Source: CAZHTS01 sp964535315
Lineage (GTDB): Bacteria > Chloroflexota > Anaerolineae > Anaerolineales > Anaerolineaceae
DNA: 64,000 nucleotides
Direction of reading: 5' to 3'
Assembly: GCA_964535315.1 (NCBI GenBank)
Contig: CAZHTS010000007.1
Span: 1-64,000, forward strand
Shown: positions 40,849-49,494 of the stretch, piece after piece
How positions within the stretch are numbered: position 1 is the first letter of the stretch
Layout: each line of letters opens with the position of its first letter
The notes under the pieces: model-generated
The model's input: only the letters and a program-made list of their open reading frames with translations
Database searches by the model: none
Told to the model about the DNA's origin: nothing
Made by a program: the position numbers and the translations under genes

Positions 40849-43026
40849 TCAGTTTTCGAGTTGGAGTTCCGGATCGATGATGATGCCGATGGGGGCGAGG
40901 GTGAAGCCCTTGACGCGCGGGTTGACGAGCACAGCCTTGATGGAATGGATCAACGGAGCGGCGTAGTATTGTCCAAGCACGCGCTCTTCGGCTTGCTGGT
41001 AGAGCGCCAGCCGTTTGGCGGGATCCATTTCCACGTCGGCCTGGTCGAGTAACTGATCCAGATCGGCGTCCGAAAGCCCGGACAGGTTGAATTCACTGCC
41101 CGTATGGAACAGCACCTTAAGGAAGTTTTCCGGGTCGGGGTAATCGGCGCACCACGAGAAGTTGCTGATGTGGCCGGGCTGCGCGTGCATTTTATCGTTG
41201 TAGGTATCGGGGTCGATGTATTGCACCTGGACGTTGACCCCCAGATTCTTCTTCCACATGTCGGTCAGGATCGAGACGGACTTGGGTCGCGTGTCGCCGC
41301 GCCCCGCCACAGCGTAGATGATGGGCGGCAGTTTGCCTTTGTATTTCGATTCGGCCAACAACTGGCGGGCGGCGTTGGCGTCGTGGTTGACGGTGGGCAG
41401 GTCTTCACGGTAACCGGGCATGCCGGGCGGCAGGATGCTGTAGGCGGCGAGATCGAGCCCGCCTGCTATCTGGCTGGCGTAAGCCTGCGGGTCAGTGGCC
41501 ATGACGAAGGCCTGGCGCACCTTGGGGTCGTCGAATGGGGCGCGTTCCGGGGAGAAGCGGACGAAGGAGGTACACATGGACGGGGTACTGTGATAATCCT
41601 TGTTGAGCGGGTCGTCGGGTTTGCTCACCCGTTCTATTTCTTCGGCGTTCAGGTCGAGGATGTCCAACGAGCCCTCTTCGTACAGGCTGATGGGGGATCC
41701 GCCGGCCTTCATCTGGAACAGCATGTAGCGGATGGCGGGCTGCTTGAAGAAGTTGGTGTTGCGCTCAAAGATCAGATATTTTTCTTTCTCCCATTGTTTG
41801 ATCTGGTACGGGCCAGAGGGGTTGGGCTTGAGCATCCACTCTTTCTCGTCTTTCTCGATCTGACTGACATCGATCACCATGGCGGTGGGGTAGGTGATCT
41901 TGGCCAGGAAATAAGGCCGCGGGCCGACCAGGGTCACCTGCAGGGTGCGCTCATCGATGACTTTGACGCCGCTGATTTCGTCGGCTTTGCCGTCCAGGCG
42001 CTCTTGAACGCCGTTAATGTCACCCAGGTAGCTGTTGGCCAGGGTCGATTTGGTCTTGGGGTCGCATACATATTCCCAGCTATCCTTGACGCTTTGCGCG
42101 GTGAGCGGCTTGCCATCGCCAAATTTCAGCCCGGACCGCAGGGTGAAGGTGTAGACCTTGCCGTCGGCGCTGATTTCCCATTTCTCGGCCAGGTAGGGCG
42201 CCACCTGGAGTTGAGTATCCAGGCGCACCAGACCGGCGTAGATCAGGCCAATGTAATTGCCGGCCGAGCCGGTGGTGCTGGCCACATCCAGGTCTTTTTT
42301 GTCCGGTTCACCGCCTAACTGGACGAGGGTTTGTTCGCGCGGCAGTCCGTAGGGCTGCGGCTTGAACAGGCGAACACTGGCGAACACGCGCTGCAGGGTT
42401 TTTTCGCGCTGTTTCAGTTCGTTTCCCTTGCCGAGCAGGAAGAAGTAATAGCCGCGTTTCTCTTTGCTGGTGTAAATAACCCAACCTTCGGCCATGTTGT
42501 TGGCTATCGAGAGGCGCGCCCGCGGCGCGCGGACGCCGTCGGCCAGTTCAATTTCGTCCTCTTCTGTAACCTGGGTATTCACGTTGTTGTCGCCAAAAAA
42601 GATCTCCCGGTATTCTTTGACGGCTTCATCCAGGGTCTTGGGCTTATCCTGGGCTTCGCTGTACATAAAGATGGCCATTTGCTGCGAAACCCGCAATACT
42701 ATGGAGTAAGGGCTTTCGCTCATTTCCCAGGCGGCGGGATAGGTCAGCGAGAAGCCGGCGTTGAAGTGGTTGTAGAAGCCCGGCGGGGTGGCGGTGGGGG
42801 TGGGTTCCTCGGTGGGGGTGGCCGTAGGTGCGGGGGTCTCGGTGGCGGTGGGGGTCAGGCTGGGGGCGGGCGTGGCGGTATCGACCGGCGCCGGGGTGTT
42901 GGTAACGGTGGGGCTGGCGGTTTCCTGGGCCCGGTTGAGCATCTGACAGCCGCTCAGGCCAAAAATTTGCACAAGGATCAGCAGCCCCGTCAGCAGTTTG
43001 AAGATGGGTGAGGATGAGGGTTTCAT
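40849..43026 (-). CDS. Oligopeptide ABC transporter substrate-binding lipoprotein with extra N-terminal domain
   Basis: A 725-residue lipoprotein (lipobox LSGC, Cys27) with a Thr/Pro/Ala linker, a PsbP/DUF1795-like domain (about 80-215, FSLTYPAAWEMSESPYSIVLRV) and a family 5 extracellular solute-binding domain (about 225-720), marked by LDTQLQVAPYLAEKWEISADGKVYTFTLRSGLKFGDGKPLTAQ. Family 5 proteins deliver oligopeptides, nickel or other solutes to Opp/Dpp permeases. At 725 residues it is longer than the usual 500-600 because of the additional domain. No permease or ATPase gene is in the window. It follows the MA-type peptidase gene by 11 nt, so peptide release and capture may be linked. Confidence 0.9.
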   Translation of the reverse strand: MKPSSSPIFKLLTGLLILVQIFGLSGCQMLNRAQETASPTVTNTPAPVDTATPAPSLTPTATETPAPTATPTEEPTPTATPPGFYNHFNAGFSLTYPAAWEMSESPYSIVLRVSQQMAIFMYSEAQDKPKTLDEAVKEYREIFFGDNNVNTQVTEEDEIELADGVRAPRARLSIANNMAEGWVIYTSKEKRGYYFFLLGKGNELKQREKTLQRVFASVRLFKPQPYGLPREQTLVQLGGEPDKKDLDVASTTGSAGNYIGLIYAGLVRLDTQLQVAPYLAEKWEISADGKVYTFTLRSGLKFGDGKPLTAQSVKDSWEYVCDPKTKSTLANSYLGDINGVQERLDGKADEISGVKVIDERTLQVTLVGPRPYFLAKITYPTAMVIDVSQIEKDEKEWMLKPNPSGPYQIKQWEKEKYLIFERNTNFFKQPAIRYMLFQMKAGGSPISLYEEGSLDILDLNAEEIERVSKPDDPLNKDYHSTPSMCTSFVRFSPERAPFDDPKVRQAFVMATDPQAYASQIAGGLDLAAYSILPPGMPGYREDLPTVNHDANAARQLLAESKYKGKLPPIIYAVAGRGDTRPKSVSILTDMWKKNLGVNVQVQYIDPDTYNDKMHAQPGHISNFSWCADYPDPENFLKVLFHTGSEFNLSGLSDADLDQLLDQADVEMDPAKRLALYQQAEERVLGQYYAAPLIHSIKAVLVNPRVKGFTLAPIGIIIDPELQLEN

Positions 43027-43037
43027 GGGAGACCTTT

Positions 43038-44447
43038 CTATGTGTTTTTCTTGAAGATGCGTAAGGCGATGAACAGGATCAGCACCAACAGGATGGCCGC
43101 CCCGGCCAGGCCAATGCCGATGAGCAGGGAGGCGATGGGCATACGGGTTGCGCCGTTATTCGCGGCGGTCGTTTCCACCGGGGGGGGCGGGTTTGTGCTG
43201 GTAATAACCGGGGTGATGATACGATCGTGCGGCTGTGGGGTGGCGGTGGCTGTGGCCTGCTGCACCGCCTGGGTGTACAGCGCCAGGGTAGGGATGGCGG
43301 TGCGTTTTTTGGGCGGCTGGGTGGCGACCGGCGTCGCCGGCGTCGGCGCTTCACCGAAGTTGAGCGAGGCGCGCCAGGTCTTATCCAGTCCGTCAGCGTC
43401 CAGCCCGTAGGTGTAGCGCAGCGCCAGGTCGTAGCGTTGGCCGTCGCGCACCCGCACCAGCATTTCGTCCAGTTTTTTGGGGCCGAAGGTCTTGATCATG
43501 TATTGCACCACTGCGCCGCTGTGATCGTAGGACAGATTGGCGCGCCCGGCGTTGGCCGGAAAACCGTCGTTGAGCGTGGCCAGTGAGGGCAGGTTGTCAC
43601 TGCGCAGGGCGTCGAGCAGTCTTTGCCGGGCGCGCGAATCATTGGCGCCCTCGGAATACACTGCCAGGCCCTCGTTGAGCCAGGTCGGCACGCTGTTTTG
43701 CTGGCAGTTATAGATGCGCTGTTCCAGCAACAGGTGAGCGATCTCGTGCGGCACCACCTCGCGGATCCAATCGTCCTGCCCGGGCGCGATGCCTATCAGG
43801 ATCAGGCTGTATTCCGGATAAGCCACGCCGCCGGCCCAATCGGGCAGGTTGTTCATGATCTCGACAATTTCTTCGCTGCTGGGATAGATCAACAGGCGCA
43901 TTGGGCGAGGGGCGGTGACGCCGGCTTCTTTTGCCAGCCGTTCGGTACTCAGGCGGGCCTGCGCCAGGATGCTGGCGCCGAACTGTTCGCTGCCTTTGGC
44001 CCACAAAACGGTGATATCTCCTGCGCTGCGCGTAAACCATTTGTGGTTGCTGTCTTCGATGATGTAGGTCTGGCGCTCGGTGGTGATCTCGCTGCCGTCG
44101 TCATCACGGATGTGCCACTGCCACCAGATTTCTACGCCCGGCGGCAGATAATAACCGTGGTCACGGTCCCAGGTCCAACTGAGCGATACCGACGTGCCCG
44201 GTTCAAATTCCAGCTCCTGGTGCGCTTCGCCGCTGATACAGGTCTGGTCGCTGACGCCGTAGATCAGGGTAACTTCTTTGATTTTGGCGGCGCTGCTGGC
44301 CTTGATCTCAAAATCCAGGCTCTTGGGGAAGTTCAAGTCGACGCGGTTTTGTTGTACGTCGATGCCCGTGGCGGCCTGGCCGGGGAAAGGATTCCCAAAG
44401 ACAAAAAGTATGGTGATGAGGATCGCAATTTGAAGTCGTTTGTGCAT
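43038..44447 (-). CDS. Secreted, membrane-anchored MA-clan metallopeptidase
   Basis: A 469-residue protein: signal peptide (about 1-25, ending GQAATG), an Ig-like beta domain (30-150), and a peptidase MA-like domain with the zinc motif HEIAHLLLEQ (about residue 240) followed by the NEGLAVYSEG helix with the third ligand Glu. A Thr/Pro/Gln linker leads to a C-terminal transmembrane helix (ASLLIGIGLAGAAILLVLILFIAL) and a basic tail. The catalytic domain faces outside. First gene of an operon with the peptide-binding lipoprotein. I chose the ATG at 44447; a TTG six codons upstream is possible. Confidence 0.85.
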   Translation of the reverse strand: MHKRLQIAILITILFVFGNPFPGQAATGIDVQQNRVDLNFPKSLDFEIKASSAAKIKEVTLIYGVSDQTCISGEAHQELEFEPGTSVSLSWTWDRDHGYYLPPGVEIWWQWHIRDDDGSEITTERQTYIIEDSNHKWFTRSAGDITVLWAKGSEQFGASILAQARLSTERLAKEAGVTAPRPMRLLIYPSSEEIVEIMNNLPDWAGGVAYPEYSLILIGIAPGQDDWIREVVPHEIAHLLLEQRIYNCQQNSVPTWLNEGLAVYSEGANDSRARQRLLDALRSDNLPSLATLNDGFPANAGRANLSYDHSGAVVQYMIKTFGPKKLDEMLVRVRDGQRYDLALRYTYGLDADGLDKTWRASLNFGEAPTPATPVATQPPKKRTAIPTLALYTQAVQQATATATPQPHDRIITPVITSTNPPPPVETTAANNGATRMPIASLLIGIGLAGAAILLVLILFIALRIFKKNT

Positions 44448-44594
44448 GTGTACCCACTTTGACAAAAACGTTGCAATTTTGTTGCAATGATGGCATTATA
44501 CCCCGAATATTGCTTTTCTGCGCACCCAGATCACGCCCGGGTAGAAAATATGTTCCCTGGACGAGTCGTGCAACGAGATGGGATTGCTTTCGTA

Positions 44595-44600
44595 TATAAT
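44595..44600 (+). promoter_or_regulatory. -10 box of the envelope operon
   Basis: TATAAT in CGTATATAATG, 185 nt before the first gene. The leader contains a small palindrome (TATGCGC at 44611 with GCGCATA at 44626). No riboswitch class was recognised. Confidence 0.4.
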
Positions 44601-44785
44601 GTAAACGGTTATGCGCTCAAAATGGGGCGCATATCGTGGTGAGGTGGTCGCCCGATGAAGTCCATCCCCTGGCCCCTTTCCGGTTGGAAGGAAGAAAGGA
44701 ATTGGGGCTGGTAATTCTGTATCCATGCGGGCCCACCCGGATCAAAAAAATGTGCAAAAAACAAGAAACAGGTGTGGAGGGTAAT

Positions 44786-45298
44786 ATGGATCGATCACAG
44801 CGGTCTCGTCTGGGGGTTGGTATTTTGTTGATCCTGTTCGGCGGCTGGTTGCTGGCCATCCGGGTGGTGCCTGGATTGGAGCGCCTGGTGCAGATTGAGA
44901 TGTCCTGGCCGTTGATCGTCATTGGCGTGGGCGCCATGTTGTTCGTCATTGGGTTGTTGGTGGGCGCCCCGGGCATGGCTATCCCGGCCTGCATCGTCGG
45001 CGGGATCGGCGGTATCCTGTACTGGCAGACGTTGACCGGGCTTTGGGAGAGCTGGTCGTACGCCTGGGCGCTCATTCCGGGCTTTGTCGGCGTGGGCATC
45101 GTCCTGGCCGGGGTGATGGGCGGCGCCTGGGCTCAGGCGCGGCGCGGCCTGGATCTGATCCTGACCAGCCTGGTACTCTTCCTGTTGTTTGCCACCCTGA
45201 TGGGCGGCATGAACTGGTTGGGGATCTACAGCCCGCTGCTGCTGGTGGCGGCAGGCATTTTGCTGCTGGTGCGTTCCTTTTTTCGCAAAGATCGTTAA
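44786..45298 (+). CDS. LiaI/LiaF-like multi-helix membrane protein
   Basis: A 170-residue protein with about six hydrophobic helices in GI(L)LILFGG-type modules (LGVGILLILFGGWLLAIRVV, WPLIVIGVGAMLFVIGLLVG and others), the signature of LiaI-LiaF-like transmembrane regions (DUF5668). GGAGG lies 5 nt before the ATG; the frame continues upstream through the leader but lacks similarity there. First gene of a five-gene operon with 12-15 nt spacings. Probably part of an envelope stress response. Confidence 0.82.
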   Translation: MDRSQRSRLGVGILLILFGGWLLAIRVVPGLERLVQIEMSWPLIVIGVGAMLFVIGLLVGAPGMAIPACIVGGIGGILYWQTLTGLWESWSYAWALIPGFVGVGIVLAGVMGGAWAQARRGLDLILTSLVLFLLFATLMGGMNWLGIYSPLLLVAAGILLLVRSFFRKDR

Positions 45299-45313
45299 CT
45301 GCGGGAGGCAGGC

Positions 45314-46129
45314 ATGAGACGACGTTACGGTGAATTGGTGTGGGGCGTGTTGATCATTCTGGCGGGGATGCTGTTCCTGATGGATAACCTGGGGCTGCTG
45401 CCCGGCCGGGTCAGCGCCTGGCAATTGATCTTCCCGCTGGCGTTGGTGATCCTGGGGGCGTGGTTTATCCTGGGGCCGCTGCTTCTGCCGCGCACTCAGC
45501 CCGAAACACAGACGTTGACGCTGCCGCTCGGGGCGCTGAGCGCGGCGGACGTGCGTTTCTTGCACGGCGCCGGGCGCCTGGAGGTACGCGCCCTGAACGA
45601 CGCGGCCAATCTGCTCTCGGGCACCTTTGTGGGCGGGGTGGAATACCGGCTGGATGACAGCCTATCGCCGGCCAAAATCAAGCTCAAGGTGCCGGGCCAC
45701 GACTGGTTTTTTGAACCCTGGCAGCCGCCTACCCCCGATGGGCTGCGCTGGGACGTGGCGTTGACGTCACGCATCCCGCTGCGGCTGCGTTTTAAGACCG
45801 GCGCCTGCCAGAGCTACCTGGACCTGAGCGATCTGCAGGTGAACGAACTGCGCCTGAGCACCGGCGCCAGTTCCAACGAATTGACTCTGCCCGCCCGGGC
45901 CGGTTATACCCGGGTCGAGATCGAAGCCGGGGTGGGTTCGGTGACGGTGCATTTTCCGGCCGGGGTGGCCGGACGTATCCATATGAGCGGCGGGATGGCG
46001 GCGGTCAACATCGACAGCGGACGTTTCCCACGCCAGGGCGAGGTTTACGAAAGCGCCGGGTTTGAAAGCGCCCCCAACCGGGCCGAGATTTTCATTCAGA
46101 CCGGGGTCGGTTCGGTGCAGGTGAGTTAG
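45314..46129 (+). CDS. LiaF-like protein with C-terminal toastrack-type beta domain
   Basis: A 271-residue protein. Two to three N-terminal helices of the LiaI/LiaF-like type (GELVWGVLIILAGMLFLMDNLGLLP, WQLIFPLALVILGAWFI) precede a beta-rich domain (about 65-271) with repeated strands (ADVRFLHGAGRLEVRAL, ELRLSTGASSNELTLP, GVGSVTVHFPAGVAG, GVGSVQVS) as in the LiaF C-terminal/DUF2154 'toastrack' domain. LiaF proteins inhibit a histidine kinase until cell-wall damage; no kinase gene is in this operon. Confidence 0.83.
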   Translation: MRRRYGELVWGVLIILAGMLFLMDNLGLLPGRVSAWQLIFPLALVILGAWFILGPLLLPRTQPETQTLTLPLGALSAADVRFLHGAGRLEVRALNDAANLLSGTFVGGVEYRLDDSLSPAKIKLKVPGHDWFFEPWQPPTPDGLRWDVALTSRIPLRLRFKTGACQSYLDLSDLQVNELRLSTGASSNELTLPARAGYTRVEIEAGVGSVTVHFPAGVAGRIHMSGGMAAVNIDSGRFPRQGEVYESAGFESAPNRAEIFIQTGVGSVQVS

Positions 46130-46141
46130 AGGAGGGACTGC

Positions 46142-46780
46142 ATGTTCGAGGGAAACAGATTGCGCACCCTGTTGGGTGTGGTGATGTTGACGGCGGGGGT
46201 GCTTTTTCTGCTGCATAATCTGGGACTGCTGGTTCTGGGCGGCTGGGTGTGGGGGGTGGCGTTTATGGCCGGCGGGGCGATCTTTGGCTTCGTGCTGTTC
46301 CGGGATCGCGCCAACTGGTGGGCAGCCATCCCAGGGTGTGTTTTGCTCGCCATCGGCGCCCTGATCGTGTTCTCGGAACTGCCGCTCACCCGCCATCTGG
46401 CCGAACGTTTCGGCGGATCGTTGGTGTTGGGGGGCATCGGTCTGGGGTTCTGGGTGGTGTACCTGCTGGCGCCGGGCAACTGGTGGGCGATCATCCCCGG
46501 CGGGGTGATGTTTACCCTGGCCGGGATTGCCGGGCTGGGCGACGACGCCGAGCCGGCCTCGGGCGGCGTCTTCTTCCTCGGGTTGGCGGCGACCTTTGCG
46601 CTGGTGGCCATTCTACCGCGCCCGCAAATGAGGTGGCCGTGGATCCCGGCCGGCGTGCTGCTGGTGATGGGTGTGGGGCTGCTGCTGGCGTTTGCCGAGG
46701 CGTTTAATTATATTTTCCCTGTGCTCCTGATCCTGGTCGGGGCATATCTGGCGCTGCGTTCGCTGCGCCGCTCATCGTAA
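46142..46780 (+). CDS. Multi-helix membrane protein (DUF5668-like)
   Basis: A 212-residue protein with about seven hydrophobic helices, again in LiaI/LiaF-like pairs (TLLGVVMLTAGVLFLLHNLGLLV, WWAAIPGCVLLAIGALIVF, WWAIIPGGVMFTLAGIAGL, WIPAGVLLVMGVGLLLAF). No soluble domain. GAGGAGGG-like Shine-Dalgarno and 12-nt spacing from the previous gene. Confidence 0.8.
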   Translation: MFEGNRLRTLLGVVMLTAGVLFLLHNLGLLVLGGWVWGVAFMAGGAIFGFVLFRDRANWWAAIPGCVLLAIGALIVFSELPLTRHLAERFGGSLVLGGIGLGFWVVYLLAPGNWWAIIPGGVMFTLAGIAGLGDDAEPASGGVFFLGLAATFALVAILPRPQMRWPWIPAGVLLVMGVGLLLAFAEAFNYIFPVLLILVGAYLALRSLRRSS

Positions 46781-46792
46781 AGAGGTGAAGCA

Positions 46793-47236
46793 ATGCAGGC
46801 TCGTTTAACTCGTAGCAGCAGCGATAAGGTTCTGGCCGGGGTGTGCGGTGGGCTGGGGCATTATTTGGGGATCGATTCCAACGTGGTGCGGGTTTTCTTT
46901 ATCATCCTGGCTACCATCGAAGGAATCGGTTGGATGCTCTATTTTGTGCTGTGGCTTTTACTGCCGCGCCAGGACGACGTTCGGGGGGCGGATGCTTTTG
47001 GGGCCGGCGATTGGTCCGGGCGGATCGGGCGCATGGGCAGTGAGTTTTCGCAGGCATTACAGACCCCCCCGCTGCGCGCCCGGCTGTGGATTGGTGTGTT
47101 CCTGCTGGCGTTGGGCGTTTTTCTGGCGCTCAAGCAGTTCAACCTGTTTGCGTGGCTGGACGCCAACCTGTTGTGGGCAGTGGTTTTGATCATCGGCGGC
47201 GGCATTTTGCTGCTGCGCGCCGTTCAAAATAAATAG
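46793..47236 (+). CDS. PspC-domain envelope stress protein
   Basis: A 147-residue protein. Residues 3-62 form a PspC domain: LTRSSSDKVLAGVCGGLGHYLGID followed by VVRVFFIILATIEGIGWMLYFVLWLLLP. The second half holds two helices of the LiaI/LiaF-like type (RLWIGVFLLALGVFLALKQFNLF, LLWAVVLIIGGGILLL). PspC proteins sense membrane stress in the phage-shock response; no pspA is in the window. Confidence 0.9.
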   Translation: MQARLTRSSSDKVLAGVCGGLGHYLGIDSNVVRVFFIILATIEGIGWMLYFVLWLLLPRQDDVRGADAFGAGDWSGRIGRMGSEFSQALQTPPLRARLWIGVFLLALGVFLALKQFNLFAWLDANLLWAVVLIIGGGILLLRAVQNK

Positions 47237-47251
47237 AGAAAGAGAGACAAA

Positions 47252-48322
47252 ATGGAAGATCATCAAGAACCACGGCAGCGCAAGGGTATTTTCTTCCCGC
47301 TGTTGTTGATTTTGTTGGGGCTGGTGCTCTTTTTTAGCAATATTGGCGTTTTGCGCGGCAACGCCTGGGATATGGGCCTGCGCCTGTGGCCGGTGCTGTT
47401 GATCGCTGCCGGTCTGGATCGGCTGTACCGGCGGGGCGGCGGCTGGGTGGGGGCGACGGTTCTGATTGCGCTGGGCACCCTGTTTTTGCTGGCCAATCTG
47501 GGCTATGTTCTCTGGGACAGCTGGCAGCTGCTTTCGTTCTTCTGGCCGGTGTTGCTGATCGCCGTCGGGCTGGATATCGCCATCGGCCGGCGTTCGCCGT
47601 GGGCCTCGTTGTGGGGCCTGCTGTTGGGCATCGGGTTGGTGATCGGCATCCTGTGGTTTGCCAGTTCGATGAACGCCAGCCAGTTGAACCATCAGGCGGT
47701 GGCGCAGGCGCTGGATGGCGCCGGCAGCGGTGAGGTGCGCATCGAGGCGGTCGGCGGGCAGGTGAAGCTGAGCCCCGGCGCGCCTGCCGACCAACTGCTC
47801 GGCGGTGATGTCTATCTGGCCCGCTCCGAGACGCTCAAGACCCGTTATGCGTTGAACGACGGGCGCGCCGAACTGCGCCTGGAGAGCAGCGGCATGGGCA
47901 TGGCGCCGTTGAGCGGCCCGGCCAGCCAGCTGGTCTGGGATCTGCGTTTTAACGCCGGCCTGCCGCTGGATATCGATAGCCAGCTGGCGATGGGCCAGCA
48001 GGAGATCGATTTGCGCGCTGCGGCGGTCGAACGTCTGTCGTTGGAGACGGCGTTGGGGCGCACCATTCTCATCCTGCCGCCGGCGGGTGCGTTGAAGGGC
48101 GAGATCAGCGGCGCCATCGGCCAGATGGTCGTATTCCTGCCGCCTTCGGCTGCGGTGCGTCTGCGCACAGACACCGGTATCGCCGCCGTGGATGTCCCGC
48201 AGGATTTCCGGCGCGAAAACGGCGCTTTGCTTTCGCCGGCTGCGGTGGGAAAAGAAGCCAGCATCGAGTTATCGTTGAGCCAGGCCATTGGCTCGGTGCG
48301 CGTGGATTATTACACCCCTTAA
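47252..48322 (+). CDS. LiaF-like protein with four helices and toastrack-type domain
   Basis: A 356-residue protein, last of the operon. N-terminal helices in two LiaF-like modules plus a further pair (about 12-135), then an extracytoplasmic or cytoplasmic beta domain (about 150-356) with the repeated strands typical of the toastrack fold (GEVRIEAVGGQVKLSP, RLSLETALGRTILILPPAGAL, LSQAIGSVRVDYY). It resembles the product of 45314-46129 with an extra pair of helices, so the operon probably arose by duplication. Confidence 0.83.
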   Translation: MEDHQEPRQRKGIFFPLLLILLGLVLFFSNIGVLRGNAWDMGLRLWPVLLIAAGLDRLYRRGGGWVGATVLIALGTLFLLANLGYVLWDSWQLLSFFWPVLLIAVGLDIAIGRRSPWASLWGLLLGIGLVIGILWFASSMNASQLNHQAVAQALDGAGSGEVRIEAVGGQVKLSPGAPADQLLGGDVYLARSETLKTRYALNDGRAELRLESSGMGMAPLSGPASQLVWDLRFNAGLPLDIDSQLAMGQQEIDLRAAAVERLSLETALGRTILILPPAGALKGEISGAIGQMVVFLPPSAAVRLRTDTGIAAVDVPQDFRRENGALLSPAAVGKEASIELSLSQAIGSVRVDYYTP

Positions 48323-48332
48323 AAGCAATTCC

Positions 48333-48361
48333 CCTGACGGTTGAGGGGGGCAACCGCCAGG
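48333..48361 (+). repeat. Hairpin after the envelope operon
   Basis: 48333-48343 pairs with 48351-48361 over 11 positions with one A-C mismatch. It lacks a T-run; the following AT-rich stretch and the next hairpin probably complete termination. Confidence 0.45.
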
Positions 48362-48430
48362 AGAATTATCAGTATTTTAGCAAAGCTCGCACCCAAATGC
48401 AATAGGCTTAGATTAGAGTCTGTTAAGAGT

Positions 48431-48456
48431 TTCCCGGCCTGCCGGGAACTTTTTTT
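48431..48456 (+). terminator. Intrinsic terminator upstream of the SIMPL gene
   Basis: TTCCCGG (48431-48437) with CCGGGAA (48442-48448) followed by CTTTTTTT. Confidence 0.85.
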
Positions 48457-48510
48457 GCCGCCGGGCGTCTACATGCTAGAATGAAAACAAATTTTCCGGA
48501 GGAAATGACG

Positions 48511-49230
48511 ATGTCCAAACGTCTGTTTTTTGCCCTGTCTATTCTGATCGTGGCGGCGCTGCTGGCGGCCTGTGCGCCCGCCGCTCCGGCCCAACAGCCC
48601 TACGTCCGGCAAATCTCGGCCAGCGGTTCCGGGCGAGTCTACCTGACGCCCGACGTGGCGTATGTGAATATCAGTGTCAACACCAAGTCCGAAAAGGTGG
48701 CCGACGCGCTCAAGGATAACAATACCCTGGCGCAGGCGGTGGCGAGTGCATTGAAGGAGATGGGCGTCGAGGAGAAAGACATTCAGACCACGGCGTTCAA
48801 TGTTTATCCTCAGCAGGAATTTGGCCCCAACGGCGAGGTGACCCGCAACCTGTATATGGTGGATAACACGGTGTACGTGACTGTGCGTGACCTGACCCAA
48901 CTGGGCCAACTGCTGGATGTGGCGGTGCGCGCCGGCGCCAACAATATCAACGGTATCCAGTTCGATGTGCTGGATAAGGAAAAGGCGATGAGCGAAGCGC
49001 GGCGCATGGCGGTTGAGAATGCCCGCAAACAGGCCGAAGAACTGGCCGCCTTGGCCGGGGTGCAACTGGGTGTGTTACAGAGCATGAATGTGTACGTCAG
49101 CAACCCGCCCGTACCGGTGTACGAGGGCAAGGCGCGCGGCGGAGCCATGTCCGCCGACAGCAGTGTGCCTGTTTCGGCCGGCCAGCTGGTGATCTCGGTT
49201 GACGCCAACCTGAGCTACGAGATCAAGTAA
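48511..49230 (+). CDS. SIMPL-domain (DUF541) lipoprotein
   Basis: A 239-residue exported lipoprotein (lipobox LLAAC at about residue 20). The remaining chain is one SIMPL/DUF541 domain: ISASGSGRVYLTPDVAYVNISVNT at the start, the KEMGVEEKDIQTTAFNVYPQ segment, and the ARKQAEELAALAGVQLG helix before the final strands. Related proteins (BP26, YggE) form periplasmic oligomeric rings and are tied to oxidative and envelope stress; the exact role is unknown. The start at 48511 is 8 nt from GGAGG; an ATG at 48505 is too close to it. Monocistronic with terminators on both sides. Confidence 0.9.
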   Translation: MSKRLFFALSILIVAALLAACAPAAPAQQPYVRQISASGSGRVYLTPDVAYVNISVNTKSEKVADALKDNNTLAQAVASALKEMGVEEKDIQTTAFNVYPQQEFGPNGEVTRNLYMVDNTVYVTVRDLTQLGQLLDVAVRAGANNINGIQFDVLDKEKAMSEARRMAVENARKQAEELAALAGVQLGVLQSMNVYVSNPPVPVYEGKARGGAMSADSSVPVSAGQLVISVDANLSYEIK

Positions 49231-49302
49231 CCGGTAGGAGCGGTAACGGGGTGTGTTGCGCACTACGTGGAACAACACGAAAAAAGAACATTTGCCGCAT
49301 CC

Positions 49303-49340
49303 AGCCCTCACAGGCCCTGAAGACCTGTGAGGGCTTTTTT
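49303..49340 (+). terminator. Terminator of the SIMPL gene, in a dispersed palindrome
   Basis: A 12-bp stem (49303-49314 with 49324-49335) followed by TTTTTT. Its core (49306-49332) matches a second copy at 54518-54544 at 21 of 27 positions. Confidence 0.85.
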
Positions 49341-49494
49341 ATCTGCTACGGTGTGATGGCGGTTGGGTTAGCCGGCCCAAAAGTTTAATGCCAGGGTGCA
49401 GCGGTGCAAACCCGGTTAAAAACAGGGATTGGCAGGATGGACAGGATTAACCATGCGGCCGCAGATTGCGTGTTGCCGGCAGGTGGGCCGGCGA
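49341..49494. other. Gene-free stretch
   Basis: No supported gene. It holds the tail of the terminator, a purine-rich GGATTGGCAGGATGGACAGG stretch, and a GCCGGC-N6-GCCGGC palindrome just past the glpX stop. Confidence 0.4.

Noticed and set aside
44600..44785. Possible riboswitch in the 185-nt leader of the envelope operon
   Set aside because: Only small palindromes were seen; no conserved aptamer motif that I know.
44636..44785. Upstream in-frame extension of the first envelope gene
   Set aside because: The extra 50 codons have no membrane-protein character and the ATG at 44786 has GGAGG in the right place.
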